Source: JBFMFR01 sp040752025 | GTDB lineage: Bacteria; Chloroflexota; Anaerolineae; Anaerolineales; UBA4823 | Length of the DNA stretch: 64,000 nucleotides | Assembly: GCA_040752025.1 (NCBI GenBank) | Contig: JBFMFR010000019.1 | Coordinates: 37,982-101,981, forward strand | Direction: 5' to 3' | In this document: positions 41,506 through 51,400 of the stretch, piece after piece | How the letters are laid out: each line of letters opens with the position of its first letter | Position numbering within the stretch: position 1 is the first letter of the stretch | Made by a program: the position numbers and the translations under genes | The notes under the pieces: generated by a model | The model's database searches: none | What the model saw: only the letters and a program-made list of their open reading frames with translations | What the model was told of the DNA's origin: nothing

Positions 41506-44500
41506 ATGAACGCCGTGCCAAACACTCTTTTGCGTCGGTTCACTTCCTTTATTGGTTTAGTGGGGCTGTGCCTGGCGCCGAGGGCTTCGGCGGCCAGCGC
41601 CAACCAGCTTCTCGCATCACCGCCAGACATTTCGCATATTATCCTGGAAAAAAGGGCGGACTGGAATCCACTCCCGGTTTTCACGAAAGGCTTCACCTGG
41701 GGAGATGTGGATGGGGATGGCGACCTGGACCTGGCCGTGGGGAACTATGAAGCCGCCAACCAGCTCTACCTGAATGATGGCGCTGGTAACCTGACAGATA
41801 GCGGCTGGTCGCCAGTCATCACGAACACTTACGCCATTGCCTGGGGGGATGTGGATGGGGATGGCGACCTGGATCTGGCTGTGGCAAATGGTTATAGTCG
41901 TTATAACATCCCCTCTTCCAACCAGCTCTATCTGAATGATGGTCACGGTAACCTGACGGACAGCGGCTGGACGCCTCCTCCTAACAACTCCAAAGGAATT
42001 GCCTGGGGAGATGTCGATGGGGATGGCGACCTGGATCTGGCGGCAGCGAATGGCTGCGATCCAAATATGAACAACTGCCTTTCCAATCAGCTCTATCTGA
42101 ACGATGGGCATGGCAACCTGACAGACAGCGGCTGGACGCCAGACGCCCAAAACAGCTACACGGTTGTCTGGGGGGATGTAGACGGCGACGGTGACCTGGA
42201 TCTGGCCGTGGGGAATTACGCTAAACGCAACCAGCTCTACCTAAACGATGGGGGAAACCTGATAGACAGTGGTTGGGCGCCGGACCCCTGCGACACCTCC
42301 GTTGTTGCCTGGGGAGATGTGGATGGGGATGGCGACCTGGATCTGGCTGTAGGGAATGACTCCGAATCCAACCAGCTTTACCGGAACGAGGGGGGCAACC
42401 TGGTGGAAGACAGCAGCTGGGCGCCGCCCGGCCAGGCCACTGCAACGCTGGCATGGGGAGATGTGGATAGAGATGGCGACCTGGATCTGGTTGTAGGGAA
42501 TTTTATGAACCCCAATCACATCTATCTGAACCAGAACGGCACGTTGTCAAGTAATCCAGCCTGGACGGCGGATACCCCCGCGGCAACCTACAGCGTGGCC
42601 TGGGGAGATATCGATGGCGATGGCGATCTGGATCTGGCCGTGGGAAACGTTGGCTCTCGCAACCAGCTCTATATCAACAAGACTTTCGGAATGGCGCTTA
42701 GCGATTGGCAACCGGACACCGTCTATACCGAAAGCATCGATTGGGGAGACATCGATGGAGATTACGACCTGGATCTGATTGTGGGAAATGACGGTTACCC
42801 CAACCAGATCTACCGCAATGATGGAAGCAATGGCATGACCCTGCTCCCCTGGGTACCGGCGCCTAACTATACCAAAGATGTTGCCTGGGGAGATGTGGAT
42901 GGGGATGGCGATCTGGACCTGGCTATAGGAAACTTCGACCAACCCAACCAGCTCTATTTGAACCAAAGCGGCATCCTGCAGAATACCCCGGTCTGGACAG
43001 CCGCGGTTGGCTATCTAACTTATAGTGTGGCATGGGGGGACGCTGATGGAGATGGCGACCTGGACCTGGCAGTAGGAAATCATGCTCAACCCAACCAGCT
43101 CTATTTGAACGATGGATATGGAAACCTGATCCTCAGCCCCTGGACGCCGATCCCCTGCAACACAAAAAGTGTGACCTGGGGAGATGTGGATGGAGACGGC
43201 GACCTGGATTTGGCCGTGGGGAATTTCGAGCAGAGCAACCAGCTTTACCTGAATGATGGCAGCGGAGGCCTGACCCTCAGCCCCTGGGCACCCGTCACCA
43301 ACAGCACCTACAGCGTTGCCTGGGGGGATGTAGATGGGGATACCGATCTAGACCTGGCCGTGGGGAATTACGGTCAACCCAACCAGGTCTACCTGAACAA
43401 TGGCAGCGGAGGCCTGACCCTCAGCTCGTGGACGCCAGGCAGCCGCTACACCTACAGCGTTGCCTGGGGGGATGTAGACCAGGATACCGATCTGGACCTG
43501 GCCGTCGGGAATTACGGTCAACCCAACCAGGTCTACCTGAACAATGGCAGCGGAAGCCTGACCCTCAGCTCGTGGACGCCGCTCCCCAACGATACCAAAA
43601 GCGTTGCCTGGAAAGATTTGAATGGCGACGGCTTCCCGGAGCTGACAATGGGGAATTCCGGCGCTCCCAACCAGATCTACTTGAACGCGCTCGGAGCACT
43701 GCAGAATACCCCACTCTGGTCATCTAATCCCGAGCATCTATCTCTAAGTACGGCCTGGGGCGACGCCGATGGGGATGGCGACCTGGACCTGGCCGTGGGA
43801 AACTACCTTAGCCCCAACCAGCTTTACCTGAACATGGGCGGCAGACTGGTCTTCAGCGGTTGGGTGCCATACCCCAGCACAACCAAAAGCATTGCCTGGG
43901 GAGATGCAGATGGCGATGGCGACCTGGACCTGGCGGTGGGGAACTACTTCGATCTCGCCTCTAACCCACAACCGAACCAGCTCTATTTGAACGATGGACA
44001 TGGGAATCTGAGCCTCAGCCCCTGGTCGCCCGTCCCTAACGGCACAGCCAGCCTTGCCTGGGGGGATGTGGATGGAGATGGCGACCTGGATCTGGCGGTG
44101 GGGAATTACGGTGCACTCAACCAGCTCTACCTGAACGACGGCAGCGGTGGGCTGACCCTCAGTTCCTGGTTGCCGGGCGCCAACTACACCCAAAGTATTG
44201 CCTGGGGAGATGTGGATGGCGACGGCGATCTGGATCTGGTTGCTGGCAATGGCTGTAGTCCAGGTGGAGCAACTTGCCCTCCCACCCAGCTTTACCTGAA
44301 CAATAACGGCATCCTGGACAATACCCCAACCTGGACAACTGCGGGAGGCTACGACACCAGTTCGGTTGCCTGGGGAGATGTAGATGGCGATGGCGATCTG
44401 GACCTGGCAATCGGGTACTTTACCGCTGCCGTGCAACTCTATCTCAACTCAGATGGCGCCTTGCAAACTGACCCGGCCTGGGTTGCCCCATATAGCTACA

Positions 44501-47500
44501 CTACTCAAAGTATTGCCTGGGGGGATGCGGATGGCGATGGCGACCTTGACCTGGCCGTGGGGAACAGAGCCGTGACCGCCAGTCTCCCCCTCAACAACCA
44601 GATCTACCTGAATGAGAACGGCGTGCTGCAGATCAGCACCTGGAATCCACCCGGAAACAACACCTGGAGCGTGGCCTGGGGCGATGTAGATGGCGACGGC
44701 GATCTGGATCTGGCCGTAGGAAACAGCACTCGCGCCAGCGACACTACATATTACCTGGCCTACAATCAGCTTTATCTGAATCCGGGGCCAGCGAACCCAC
44801 TCTACCCGCAGCAAAATCCAGAACAGGCAGGATTGAGTTTCGCCAACAGCCCGGCCAACGGCTACGCCACAACGCACATCTGGAGCCAGGGTATCATTCC
44901 CTTCGTCTACACCCTGGCAATCTCTGGTGGCGCGCCTCAAAACATATCTGCCGAATATTCATTGGACGGCGGAGGCCAGTGGCATTCGGCGGTGGCAACC
45001 AGCGATACCCAAACCCAAACCCTGACTACTCTCCATGAGAGCGCTTTGAGCTTCGACGGTAGCAATGATTATGTCGAGATTCCAGATGCTCCCGGCTTGC
45101 AACCAGCTATTTTCACGATTGAAGCCTGGATCAAGGCAGATGCCTGGCAGATGGAATATTGGCAAGGCGTTATTGTAAGTAAAGATAGCTGGGATACCAA
45201 CACACGCGGCTATGTCCTGCGCGCCGGCGAACATGGCCGGCTCTCGTTCATCATGGGCTGCTCCAGTGGTTGGGCCGAGGCGCTTTCGGCGCCGCTGATG
45301 CAGACCGGCGTTTGGTATCACGTAGCCGGCGTTTTCGACGGATTCAGCCTCGTAGCCCTGATTAATGGCCAGCCGGTCGATGTTGCCATTTGCCCGAGTC
45401 CCGTAACTTCCACGCAGCCGCTCAGGATCGGGAGTGCTTCATTTGTCACGGACCGGCTCTTCGATGGCGACATTGACGAGGTGCGCCTCTGGAACGTGGC
45501 GCGCTCCCCGGCTCAAATTCAGGCCGACATGGATCGGGAGATCGATGGCAGCACTCCCGGCCTGGAAGGTTACTGGCGCTTTGACGAAGGCCGCGGCGCC
45601 GTCACCGCCGACCAGACCGCCAACCATCATGATGGCACTCTCACCAATGGGCCAGAATGGATTTGGCGCAACCCGCCAACAACGTATCTCTATAAGTGGG
45701 ATACGTTTGCCAGCGGATTCTATGGCCAGTCGGATAACGTTGTTTTTCGGATTAAAGCCTCTCCGGTGATAACGCCTACGGTCAACGGAAAAACGCCCGT
45801 CTTCCAGCGCCCGTATGTTTCAGCCGCCAGCCTTCCTTTGCGCGTGCGCGGCAACCAGGTGCGGGTCATGCACGCCGGCAGCCCCGCACAGGGCGCACAG
45901 GTTTTTCACATTCCCGTTGGCGAGTCACAAGGCAGTCCTTATGGGCCTTCCGCTGAACAACCTTACCAGACCAACAATTTGGGTTACCTGGTTGGGCACG
46001 GCGAGATGCAAAGCAAGGATGGCCTGGTAGCCTTGTGGCCGGCGGAGATCACCGACGCATATACGCTTTACTACACCAGCGCTGCTCCCTCTACTTCTGG
46101 CCTGGATGTTTACACCATCACGCAAAACGGCGTGCAAACCCTGACGGTCTCAGCAGATAACCCCCTGCTCGTGTTCAACCTGAACGTTTCGCTGGAATGG
46201 GATGCTCGCTATGATCCTTTCTACCTGGAAACACTGCGTTACAATTTCCGGCGCGCCTCCGAGATTATGTATGACTGGAGCAACGGGCAGGCAACCCTGG
46301 GGAAGATCACCATCTATCATGATCGCCAGCACTGGACAGATGCCGACATCCGCATCTATGCCACCAACCGCCTGCGCCCCAACGCCGTGCAAGGAGGCAT
46401 CACCCTGGCGAAGATCCCCGATCCAGATATTCCCAGCCTGGAATACGCTCCCGGACAGCTCTATATGAGCCCTGTCTGGAACCGCTATGGTGGAACCGGC
46501 AGCAGCCAGAGCGACGATTGGGCGCGCACCCTGGTTCACGAGCTGGGTCACTACGCCTTTTATCTCAACGATAACTACTTAGGTCTGGACAGCGCCGGCC
46601 GCCTGATTCCAATTTCTACCTGTTGGGGCAGCATGGCTGATCCTTACCGCATCGACGCCCCTTACGATGAGTTCCATCCAGCCGCTGACTGGCTGCCATC
46701 TTGCGAACAGACCCTGTCCAACCGTTCTGCCGGGCGCTCAGATTGGCAGACCATTTCCCGCTTTTACCCCTTATTTGGCCCTGGCGACACCCGGCCAGTA
46801 AACCTCGGCCCTACCGCCCTGCCCCTGCAAATCACTCAGATCAAGTACGTAGATCCCGCCACGCCGGACACGTCCCTGGTAGATCCTACCTTCTACCTCA
46901 CGGCAGACGGCGCCAGCTTCAGCCCTGGCGCGGGTACCCGCGCCATCCTGTACCGAGGTGATTGGGCCACCGACCTGGGCAGCCCCACGCTCGACCAGGT
47001 ACTGGCGCGTGGCGCCCGGCCGGGAGACCGACTGTGTATCTATGCCCCATCCAACGAGCGCGCCGGTTGCGAAACGATCCAAGAAAATACTACCCAGATC
47101 GAGTTGCCTGCCCTGGCGAACTGGCAGCCATTTATCGACGTCATCCCCGTCAGTTCGACCCAGTTTACGGTGACGGTCAGCAATCTGCCGGCAGGCCTGT
47201 CACTATCGGCCCGCCTGTACCCTGCGGATGTTCCTGCTCCCCCGGCTCAAAGCATGACCCCCGTAGCCGGCCAGCCTGGCTCCTATACGGTGGCCTTCAA
47301 TCCCGCTTCCCATGCTTTGTCGGGCATCGTCCAGGTGTGGGTAGATGGCTCCGCGCCTCTTCAAGAAGCCATCACCGATTACGCCCTGGGCGGCAATCCC
47401 GCCCCGCATGGCTCCGGTAGCGGCGATCGAGGCAACGCCCCGGCGGCTTCTTCAGATGGACAGGTGATCCTGTATGGCGATGTGATCTTTGACCCGCAGA

Positions 47501-48426
47501 CTTTTTACACCCTGCAGGCCATCACCCGCCTGCCAGCAGACCTGCCCTGGGCTACCCAGGTTGGCCTGCCCTACCGCCTGACTGCTTCTGCCGGAGCGCC
47601 CGACCTGACCTTGACTTCGATCGGCATCAGCTATCTCAGCCAGGATGCCCCCCCCGGCGAAGAACAGTGGATCAGCATGTACTATTGGAATGGGATCAGG
47701 TGGCGCATCTTGCCAACCACCCTGGATACCTACCAGAACACCGCTTCCGCCTCAACCCAGGGCCCCGGCGTGTATGTGCTTATGTCCAGCTACCCGATCC
47801 CGCTCAGCCCCGGCTGGAACCTGTTCGCTTACCCGGTTTCTGGCTCGCGCAGCGTTACCGAAACCCTGGCTTCAATTGCCGGCAACTATGGTCCCGTCTA
47901 CAGCTACAACCCGGCTTATGGCGCCGATCCCTGGAAGCTCTACAGCCCAACCGTGCCGGGCTGGGTGAACGATCTGTCAACCTTCACGTTTGGCTCGGGT
48001 TATTGGATCAGCGTCACCCAGAACATCACTACCTCCTACGGCATCACCCTATATATCAAGGGCGCCGCTTCCACGCTGTTACGCCCAACGAGCGGCTTTC
48101 CAGTTCCACCAGCCACCTACTACGGAACGCTTTCTGGAGACCCATCCTTTGCTCCGGGGCAGGCGCTCAGCGCCTGGGTAGGCAGCCAGTTATGCGGCTC
48201 GGGGCAGGCCTTCTCGGCCGAGAACAGTCTGGTATACGTTCTGGATGTATTTTCTATCCTGCAGATGCCCGGCTGCGGCTTGCCTGGTCAGGAAATCCAT
48301 TTCAGGGCCGGCAGCCAGATCGGAGACCGGCTGCTGCTGCCAGCCGGGAGGTGGCTCGACGGGCAGCCCTGGAGGCTAGACCTGTCAGCCATCATTTACT
48401 ACTTTCCTTTCATCCCCAAACATTAA
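41506..48426 (+). CDS. Giant secreted FG-GAP (VCBS)/LamG/metalloprotease-like protein
   Basis: 2306 residues from ATG 41506 (GAAAGGA upstream), with a signal peptide ending near PRASA. Residues about 60-1095 hold 21 FG-GAP/VCBS-type repeats built on WGDVDGDGDLDLAVGN, each with a DxDxDG calcium loop, predicted to form beta-propellers. Repeat 14 (WKDLNGDGFPELTMGN) is the most diverged. A LamG/concanavalin domain follows (LSFDGSNDYVEIP ... LEGYWRFDEGRGAV). A zinc-protease-like segment comes next, with LVHELGHYAFYLNDNY (HExxH) and CWGSMADPY as a possible Met-turn. Beta domains and PGWNLFAYPV lead to the C-terminus YYFPFIPKH. Such aromatic-Pro tails are common on secreted Chloroflexota proteins and may serve anchoring. 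Likely surface adhesion or polymer degradation. Confidence 0.88.
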   Translation: MNAVPNTLLRRFTSFIGLVGLCLAPRASAASANQLLASPPDISHIILEKRADWNPLPVFTKGFTWGDVDGDGDLDLAVGNYEAANQLYLNDGAGNLTDSGWSPVITNTYAIAWGDVDGDGDLDLAVANGYSRYNIPSSNQLYLNDGHGNLTDSGWTPPPNNSKGIAWGDVDGDGDLDLAAANGCDPNMNNCLSNQLYLNDGHGNLTDSGWTPDAQNSYTVVWGDVDGDGDLDLAVGNYAKRNQLYLNDGGNLIDSGWAPDPCDTSVVAWGDVDGDGDLDLAVGNDSESNQLYRNEGGNLVEDSSWAPPGQATATLAWGDVDRDGDLDLVVGNFMNPNHIYLNQNGTLSSNPAWTADTPAATYSVAWGDIDGDGDLDLAVGNVGSRNQLYINKTFGMALSDWQPDTVYTESIDWGDIDGDYDLDLIVGNDGYPNQIYRNDGSNGMTLLPWVPAPNYTKDVAWGDVDGDGDLDLAIGNFDQPNQLYLNQSGILQNTPVWTAAVGYLTYSVAWGDADGDGDLDLAVGNHAQPNQLYLNDGYGNLILSPWTPIPCNTKSVTWGDVDGDGDLDLAVGNFEQSNQLYLNDGSGGLTLSPWAPVTNSTYSVAWGDVDGDTDLDLAVGNYGQPNQVYLNNGSGGLTLSSWTPGSRYTYSVAWGDVDQDTDLDLAVGNYGQPNQVYLNNGSGSLTLSSWTPLPNDTKSVAWKDLNGDGFPELTMGNSGAPNQIYLNALGALQNTPLWSSNPEHLSLSTAWGDADGDGDLDLAVGNYLSPNQLYLNMGGRLVFSGWVPYPSTTKSIAWGDADGDGDLDLAVGNYFDLASNPQPNQLYLNDGHGNLSLSPWSPVPNGTASLAWGDVDGDGDLDLAVGNYGALNQLYLNDGSGGLTLSSWLPGANYTQSIAWGDVDGDGDLDLVAGNGCSPGGATCPPTQLYLNNNGILDNTPTWTTAGGYDTSSVAWGDVDGDGDLDLAIGYFTAAVQLYLNSDGALQTDPAWVAPYSYTTQSIAWGDADGDGDLDLAVGNRAVTASLPLNNQIYLNENGVLQISTWNPPGNNTWSVAWGDVDGDGDLDLAVGNSTRASDTTYYLAYNQLYLNPGPANPLYPQQNPEQAGLSFANSPANGYATTHIWSQGIIPFVYTLAISGGAPQNISAEYSLDGGGQWHSAVATSDTQTQTLTTLHESALSFDGSNDYVEIPDAPGLQPAIFTIEAWIKADAWQMEYWQGVIVSKDSWDTNTRGYVLRAGEHGRLSFIMGCSSGWAEALSAPLMQTGVWYHVAGVFDGFSLVALINGQPVDVAICPSPVTSTQPLRIGSASFVTDRLFDGDIDEVRLWNVARSPAQIQADMDREIDGSTPGLEGYWRFDEGRGAVTADQTANHHDGTLTNGPEWIWRNPPTTYLYKWDTFASGFYGQSDNVVFRIKASPVITPTVNGKTPVFQRPYVSAASLPLRVRGNQVRVMHAGSPAQGAQVFHIPVGESQGSPYGPSAEQPYQTNNLGYLVGHGEMQSKDGLVALWPAEITDAYTLYYTSAAPSTSGLDVYTITQNGVQTLTVSADNPLLVFNLNVSLEWDARYDPFYLETLRYNFRRASEIMYDWSNGQATLGKITIYHDRQHWTDADIRIYATNRLRPNAVQGGITLAKIPDPDIPSLEYAPGQLYMSPVWNRYGGTGSSQSDDWARTLVHELGHYAFYLNDNYLGLDSAGRLIPISTCWGSMADPYRIDAPYDEFHPAADWLPSCEQTLSNRSAGRSDWQTISRFYPLFGPGDTRPVNLGPTALPLQITQIKYVDPATPDTSLVDPTFYLTADGASFSPGAGTRAILYRGDWATDLGSPTLDQVLARGARPGDRLCIYAPSNERAGCETIQENTTQIELPALANWQPFIDVIPVSSTQFTVTVSNLPAGLSLSARLYPADVPAPPAQSMTPVAGQPGSYTVAFNPASHALSGIVQVWVDGSAPLQEAITDYALGGNPAPHGSGSGDRGNAPAASSDGQVILYGDVIFDPQTFYTLQAITRLPADLPWATQVGLPYRLTASAGAPDLTLTSIGISYLSQDAPPGEEQWISMYYWNGIRWRILPTTLDTYQNTASASTQGPGVYVLMSSYPIPLSPGWNLFAYPVSGSRSVTETLASIAGNYGPVYSYNPAYGADPWKLYSPTVPGWVNDLSTFTFGSGYWISVTQNITTSYGITLYIKGAASTLLRPTSGFPVPPATYYGTLSGDPSFAPGQALSAWVGSQLCGSGQAFSAENSLVYVLDVFSILQMPGCGLPGQEIHFRAGSQIGDRLLLPAGRWLDGQPWRLDLSAIIYYFPFIPKH
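43363..43580 (+). repeat. Near-identical tandem DNA repeat within the FG-GAP array
   Basis: The segments 43363-43436 and 43507-43580 match at all but one of 74 bases, 144 bases (48 codons) apart. The other FG-GAP units are much less alike at DNA level, so this pair is a recent duplication. Confidence 0.85.
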
Positions 48427-48437
48427 CCAGAACTTGA

Positions 48438-51400
48438 ATGACAGACAGCGTACACGCCCGCTATATAGCCACCTTCCTGCCCATCACCCGCCGCCGATCG
48501 ATTGCAGCAGGGATTCCCTTGCCCGAAGAAGCCTCTGGCGTGTGCCTGTTTGCCGACATTTCCGGCTTTACGCCGCTGACCGAAGCTCTGGGTAAAAGCC
48601 TGGGGCCTACGCAGGGCGCTGAAGTTCTGACAGACATCATCAATCAGGTTTTTAAGGCCATCATCCCCCAGGTATATGCCTGGGGGGGAGATGTGCTGGG
48701 CTTTGCCGGCGATGCCATCACCTGTTTCTTCACTGACCCGCCCGGTGAGCCAGGCGGCGCAATCTTGCCCGCTGTGTGCTGCGCGTACGAAATGCAAGCC
48801 GAGATGGCTGGCTGCTCCAGCGCATCTACTCCGGATGGGAGCGTTCACACCCTAAGCATGAAGGTTGGCCTGGCTCACGGCCCGGTGCGCCGCTGGCTGG
48901 TCGGCGCGCCTGACCTGGGGCGCTTTGACCTGCTGGCTGGCACCGCCGTGCAGCGCATGGCCGAGGCCGAACACTATGCCCGGCAGGGTGAGATCATCGT
49001 TTCACCAGAAATCTATGCCTGGGCCGCCGCCAGGGCGGCAGATCGTGTTACCTGGGGTGAAGACCGCCAGGGCTTTCATGTGCTGCTATCCCTGGTTGGC
49101 CCGTTTGCCGGGCAGCGCTCCCCGATCGAAGCGCCAGAGTTGGCAATAGATGCCTTACAACCTTACTTTCCTCCAGCCCTGTTCGAGTGGTTGTCCAGCA
49201 CCGGTGAAAATTTCCAGGCCGAATTACGCCCCGTGGTAAGCGTTTTCTTGCGCTTCGAAGGCTTAGATTTTGAAAATGACTCGCAAGTTCATCAGAAGCT
49301 GAACCGGTATGTATCTACCATCCAGGCCGTGGCTGCCAGCTACGGCGGCATGTTGGCCCGCCTGGATTATGGCGATAAAGGCAGCGTGATGCATGTGCTG
49401 TTTGGCTCCCCCCATGCCCATGAAGATGATGAGCTGCGCGCGGTGGGATGGGCGCTGGATGTGCAGTCCGCCGTGCACGAGTTGCCTTTTGCGACGACTC
49501 TGCAAATCGGCATGACCCGCGGGCAGGTGTACGCCGGGGCCTTGGGGGTCAGCCTCCGGCGCAGCTACACCCTGATGGGCGATGAAGTCAACGCCTCCGC
49601 CCGTCTGATGATCGCCTGCCAGCCGGGGCAGATACTCACCAGTCAGAAGATTATGCAGGCTGCCCAAAAGCGCTTTATATTCCACCAGTTTCCCGGCTTT
49701 ATGGTCAAAGGCAAGTATGAGCCAATCCCGGTGGGAATGCCGGTGGCGGCCCTGCCGCAAATGCCGCAAATGACAGCGGCCGGGCCGTTGGTGGGCCGGG
49801 AAGTCGAACTGGAGCAGCTAGAGAAACTGTTGGATAACCTGGTCGTGACCGGTGCAGGTCGGGTGCTGCGCATCCATGCCGCCACCGGCATGGGCAAGAG
49901 CCGTTTGTGCGCCGAAATGGCACAGCGCGCTATACTGCGCGGGGTGCGCACGCTGGTAAGCACCGCCCCCTCCACCGGGCAGGTTACACCTTACGTTGCC
50001 TGGCGTGAGGTCTTGCACACCCTGTTTGGCCTGCAAGCTGCCTGGCCGGCGATGCAGCAAAGCATGCAAATCCAGACCATGCTGCAGTGGATCAACCCCG
50101 AATGGCTGCCGCGCCTGCCCCTGTTGGGCGATTTGCTGGGCTTGCAGATTCCCGAAACGCCCCTGACCGCCAGCCTGGATGCCCAGGTACGCCAGCAATC
50201 GCTCTTTGCCTTGTTTGGCGATCTGCTGACCTGCATGGCCGCGCAGCAGCCGCTGCTGATCCTGATCGAAGATTGTCACTGGATCGATGGAGCCTCCGCC
50301 GCCCTGTTCGAATCCCTGGCGCAGAGCCTGTTCCAGGCGCCTGTACGCATCATTCTGATCGCCACCCATCGCCCGCCGGATGATCCCAGCCAGCCGATCC
50401 TGCCCACCCTGGATAGCCTGCCCGTCTATACCGGCATTGAGCTGGGCGAATTGCCTGAGCCAGCCATGCGCAGCCTGGTCACTGCTCACCTGGGGGGCGA
50501 GCTGGCGCCGGCCCTGATGGACGCCATTCTAAGAAGGGCAAGCGGCAACCCATTTTTCATCGAAGAGCTAGCCGAAAGCCTGCGCGAGAGCAGCCACTTG
50601 CAAATGGTGGAAGGGCGCTGGAGGCTGGTGACACAGGTTAACGAAGACAGCCTGAGCGTGCCTGAAAGCATCCAGGGTATCGTGCTGGCCCGCCTTGATC
50701 TCCTGGACGAACACAGCAAACAGACCTTAAAAGTCTCGTCCGTCGCCGGCTCCAGCTTTCAAGTAGAGATCGTTGCAAACATCCACCCCGACCAGCCCGG
50801 CCCTGAAACGCTGCAAAGCCAGCTCACAACCCTGGAAAAGCGCGATTTCCTCCAACAAGAACCGTCAGAGACTGAGCCCACCTGCCGCTTCAAGCATACC
50901 TTGCTGCAAGAAGTCGCCTACAGCACGCTGCTGTACACTCAGCGCCGGGCCTTGCACCGGGCCGCCGCTCGCTGGTACGAAAACACCCGCCGGCAGGTGC
51001 TGAGCTCATGCTACCAGCTCCTGGTGCACCATTACCATGTTTCTGGAGACGCCGGTCAGGAGCTGCATTACCTGCGCCTGGCTGCCCAACAGGCCTACAA
51101 GTGCTACGCTAACCACGAGGCTGTGCAGTTAACCAGGCGTATCCTGGAATTGACCCCCGCAGCAGATATTTCTGAGCGATTTGAGGCCTTGGCCTTGCGG
51201 GAGGAGGTTTGCGCGCGCCTGGCCGACCGCTCACAGCAGCAAGCCGACCTGGCTGAAATGTCCACCCTGGCGGAGGCTCTGGATGCCAGGCAACAGAACA
51301 ACGCCTGTCGCTACCAGGTAACCCGGCGACAGGCCTATTACTTATTAGGAACTGGCGAATACGCCGCTGCCCTGGCCAGTACACAGACCAGCTTATCACT

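Noticed and set aside
41690..44790. Regular repeats suggesting a CRISPR array
   Set aside because: The repeats are protein-coding FG-GAP units of about 48 codons with variable DNA sequence and no unique spacers.
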